6,709 bases of DNA from contig CALDID010000145.1 in the NCBI GenBank assembly GCA_937901865.1, positions 1 to 6,709 of the forward strand. The letters are read 5' to 3'. The position numbers and the translations under genes were made by a program. The notes under the pieces were generated by a model. That model searched no databases and had not been told where the DNA came from. It saw only the letters and a program-made list of their open reading frames with translations. This DNA comes from an uncultured Treponema sp. GTDB taxonomy: Bacteria; Spirochaetota; Spirochaetia; Treponematales; Treponemataceae. This document shows, in pieces, positions 6,371 to 6,709 of the stretch (within the stretch, counting starts at the first letter, position 1; each line of letters begins with the position of its first letter).

Positions 6371-6709
6371 AAATAATTTCGAAGGTATAATCGGTGATTT
6401 TTTAATAATTAATAAAAAATTGAAAAGAAATAATATTAAAGATTTGTTTTATTTAAAAGAAGATTATGGATATATTTTGAGACATATTTATTATAAACTA
6501 CAATATTTATCCAAGATTAGTATACCTAAATATAAAATGAATAATAATAAGCCAGATGAATTCAAAAAATCAAAAGAGTTTTTTGAACAATTAAACTTTG
6601 AAATCATTTTCGAAATTAGAAAATGTGATATTTTATTTGCGAAAATAAATAAATATTTGAAAAAAATTGAAAATAATAATTTTGAGATTTTGGATAAAAA
6701 TGAATTAGT
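6336..6709 (+). CDS. unidentified AT-rich open frame, runs off right edge
   Basis: A plus-strand frame open from at least the ATG at 6336 (MSEKETFLYLGKN) to the edge: 124 codons and two bases. By hand count GC is about 17 percent from 6381 to 6709. In random DNA of that composition more than one codon in ten would be a stop, so 110 open codons in this AT-rich part indicate real coding sequence. The residues look protein-like: FEGIIGDFLIINKKLKR, DYGYILRHIYYKLQYL, KSKEFFEQLNFEIIFEIRK, then a lysine- and asparagine-rich stretch. I recognise no family. The first dozen codons overlap the 5' end of the GT4 gene on the other strand and are probably not native to this protein; its true start may be lost or chimeric. 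No ribosome-binding site precedes the ATG. It could be a fragment from a much more AT-rich genome, or an assembly join. Confidence 0.5.
   Translation, partial: MSEKETFLYLGKNNFEGIIGDFLIINKKLKRNNIKDLFYLKEDYGYILRHIYYKLQYLSKISIPKYKMNNNKPDEFKKSKEFFEQLNFEIIFEIRKCDILFAKINKYLKKIENNNFEILDKNEL

Overview
The window looks like part of a bacterial surface-polysaccharide (capsule or O-antigen type) locus that has been rearranged several times. The DNA is AT-rich. TTG and GTG starts are common, and the gene families present (HtrL/YibB-type and capsular-synthesis glycosyltransferases, AlbA-type ATP-binding regulators, CtkA/HipA-like kinases) are often found together in host-associated spirochaetes such as Treponema and in low-GC gut Firmicutes. 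I favour a Treponema-like host. This is inference from family content; no rRNA or housekeeping marker is present.

All recognisable genes except one lie on the minus strand and read right to left. In transcription order they are: a GT4 glycosyltransferase with no convincing start codon (5243-6370); a WlaTC/HtrL-family glycosyltransferase (4283-5239) coupled to it; a C-terminal scrap of another probable glycosyltransferase (4009-4239); about 250 bases without an intact gene but with a plausible promoter; the first 100 codons of an AAA ATPase (3460-3762); a complete AlbA/GHKL-type ATP-binding regulator with a winged-helix tail (2026-3399) and its own promoter; a complete capsular-polysaccharide-synthesis glycosyltransferase (1078-2013); a small acidic protein (799-1035); and a CtkA/HipA-like kinase that runs off the left edge (1-797).

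Three junctions show the mosaic nature. First, near 6370-6380 GC drops abruptly to about 17 percent, and a long open frame on the opposite strand (6336-6709) begins where the GT4 gene loses its start. Second, a 31-bp direct repeat with one mismatch (1932-1962 and 3452-3482) brackets the AlbA gene. One copy is codons 18-27 of the capsule gene and the other forms the end of the truncated AAA ATPase. Third, glycosyltransferase and ATPase remnants lie back to back between 3460 and 4240.

Functionally, the three intact or nearly intact glycosyltransferase genes would modify a cell-surface glycan. The AlbA-type gene, the ATPase fragment and the kinase pair look like accessory cargo (regulation, defence or toxin-like functions) inserted between them. 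I see no tRNA, rRNA, CRISPR array, complete insertion sequence or clear rho-independent terminator.
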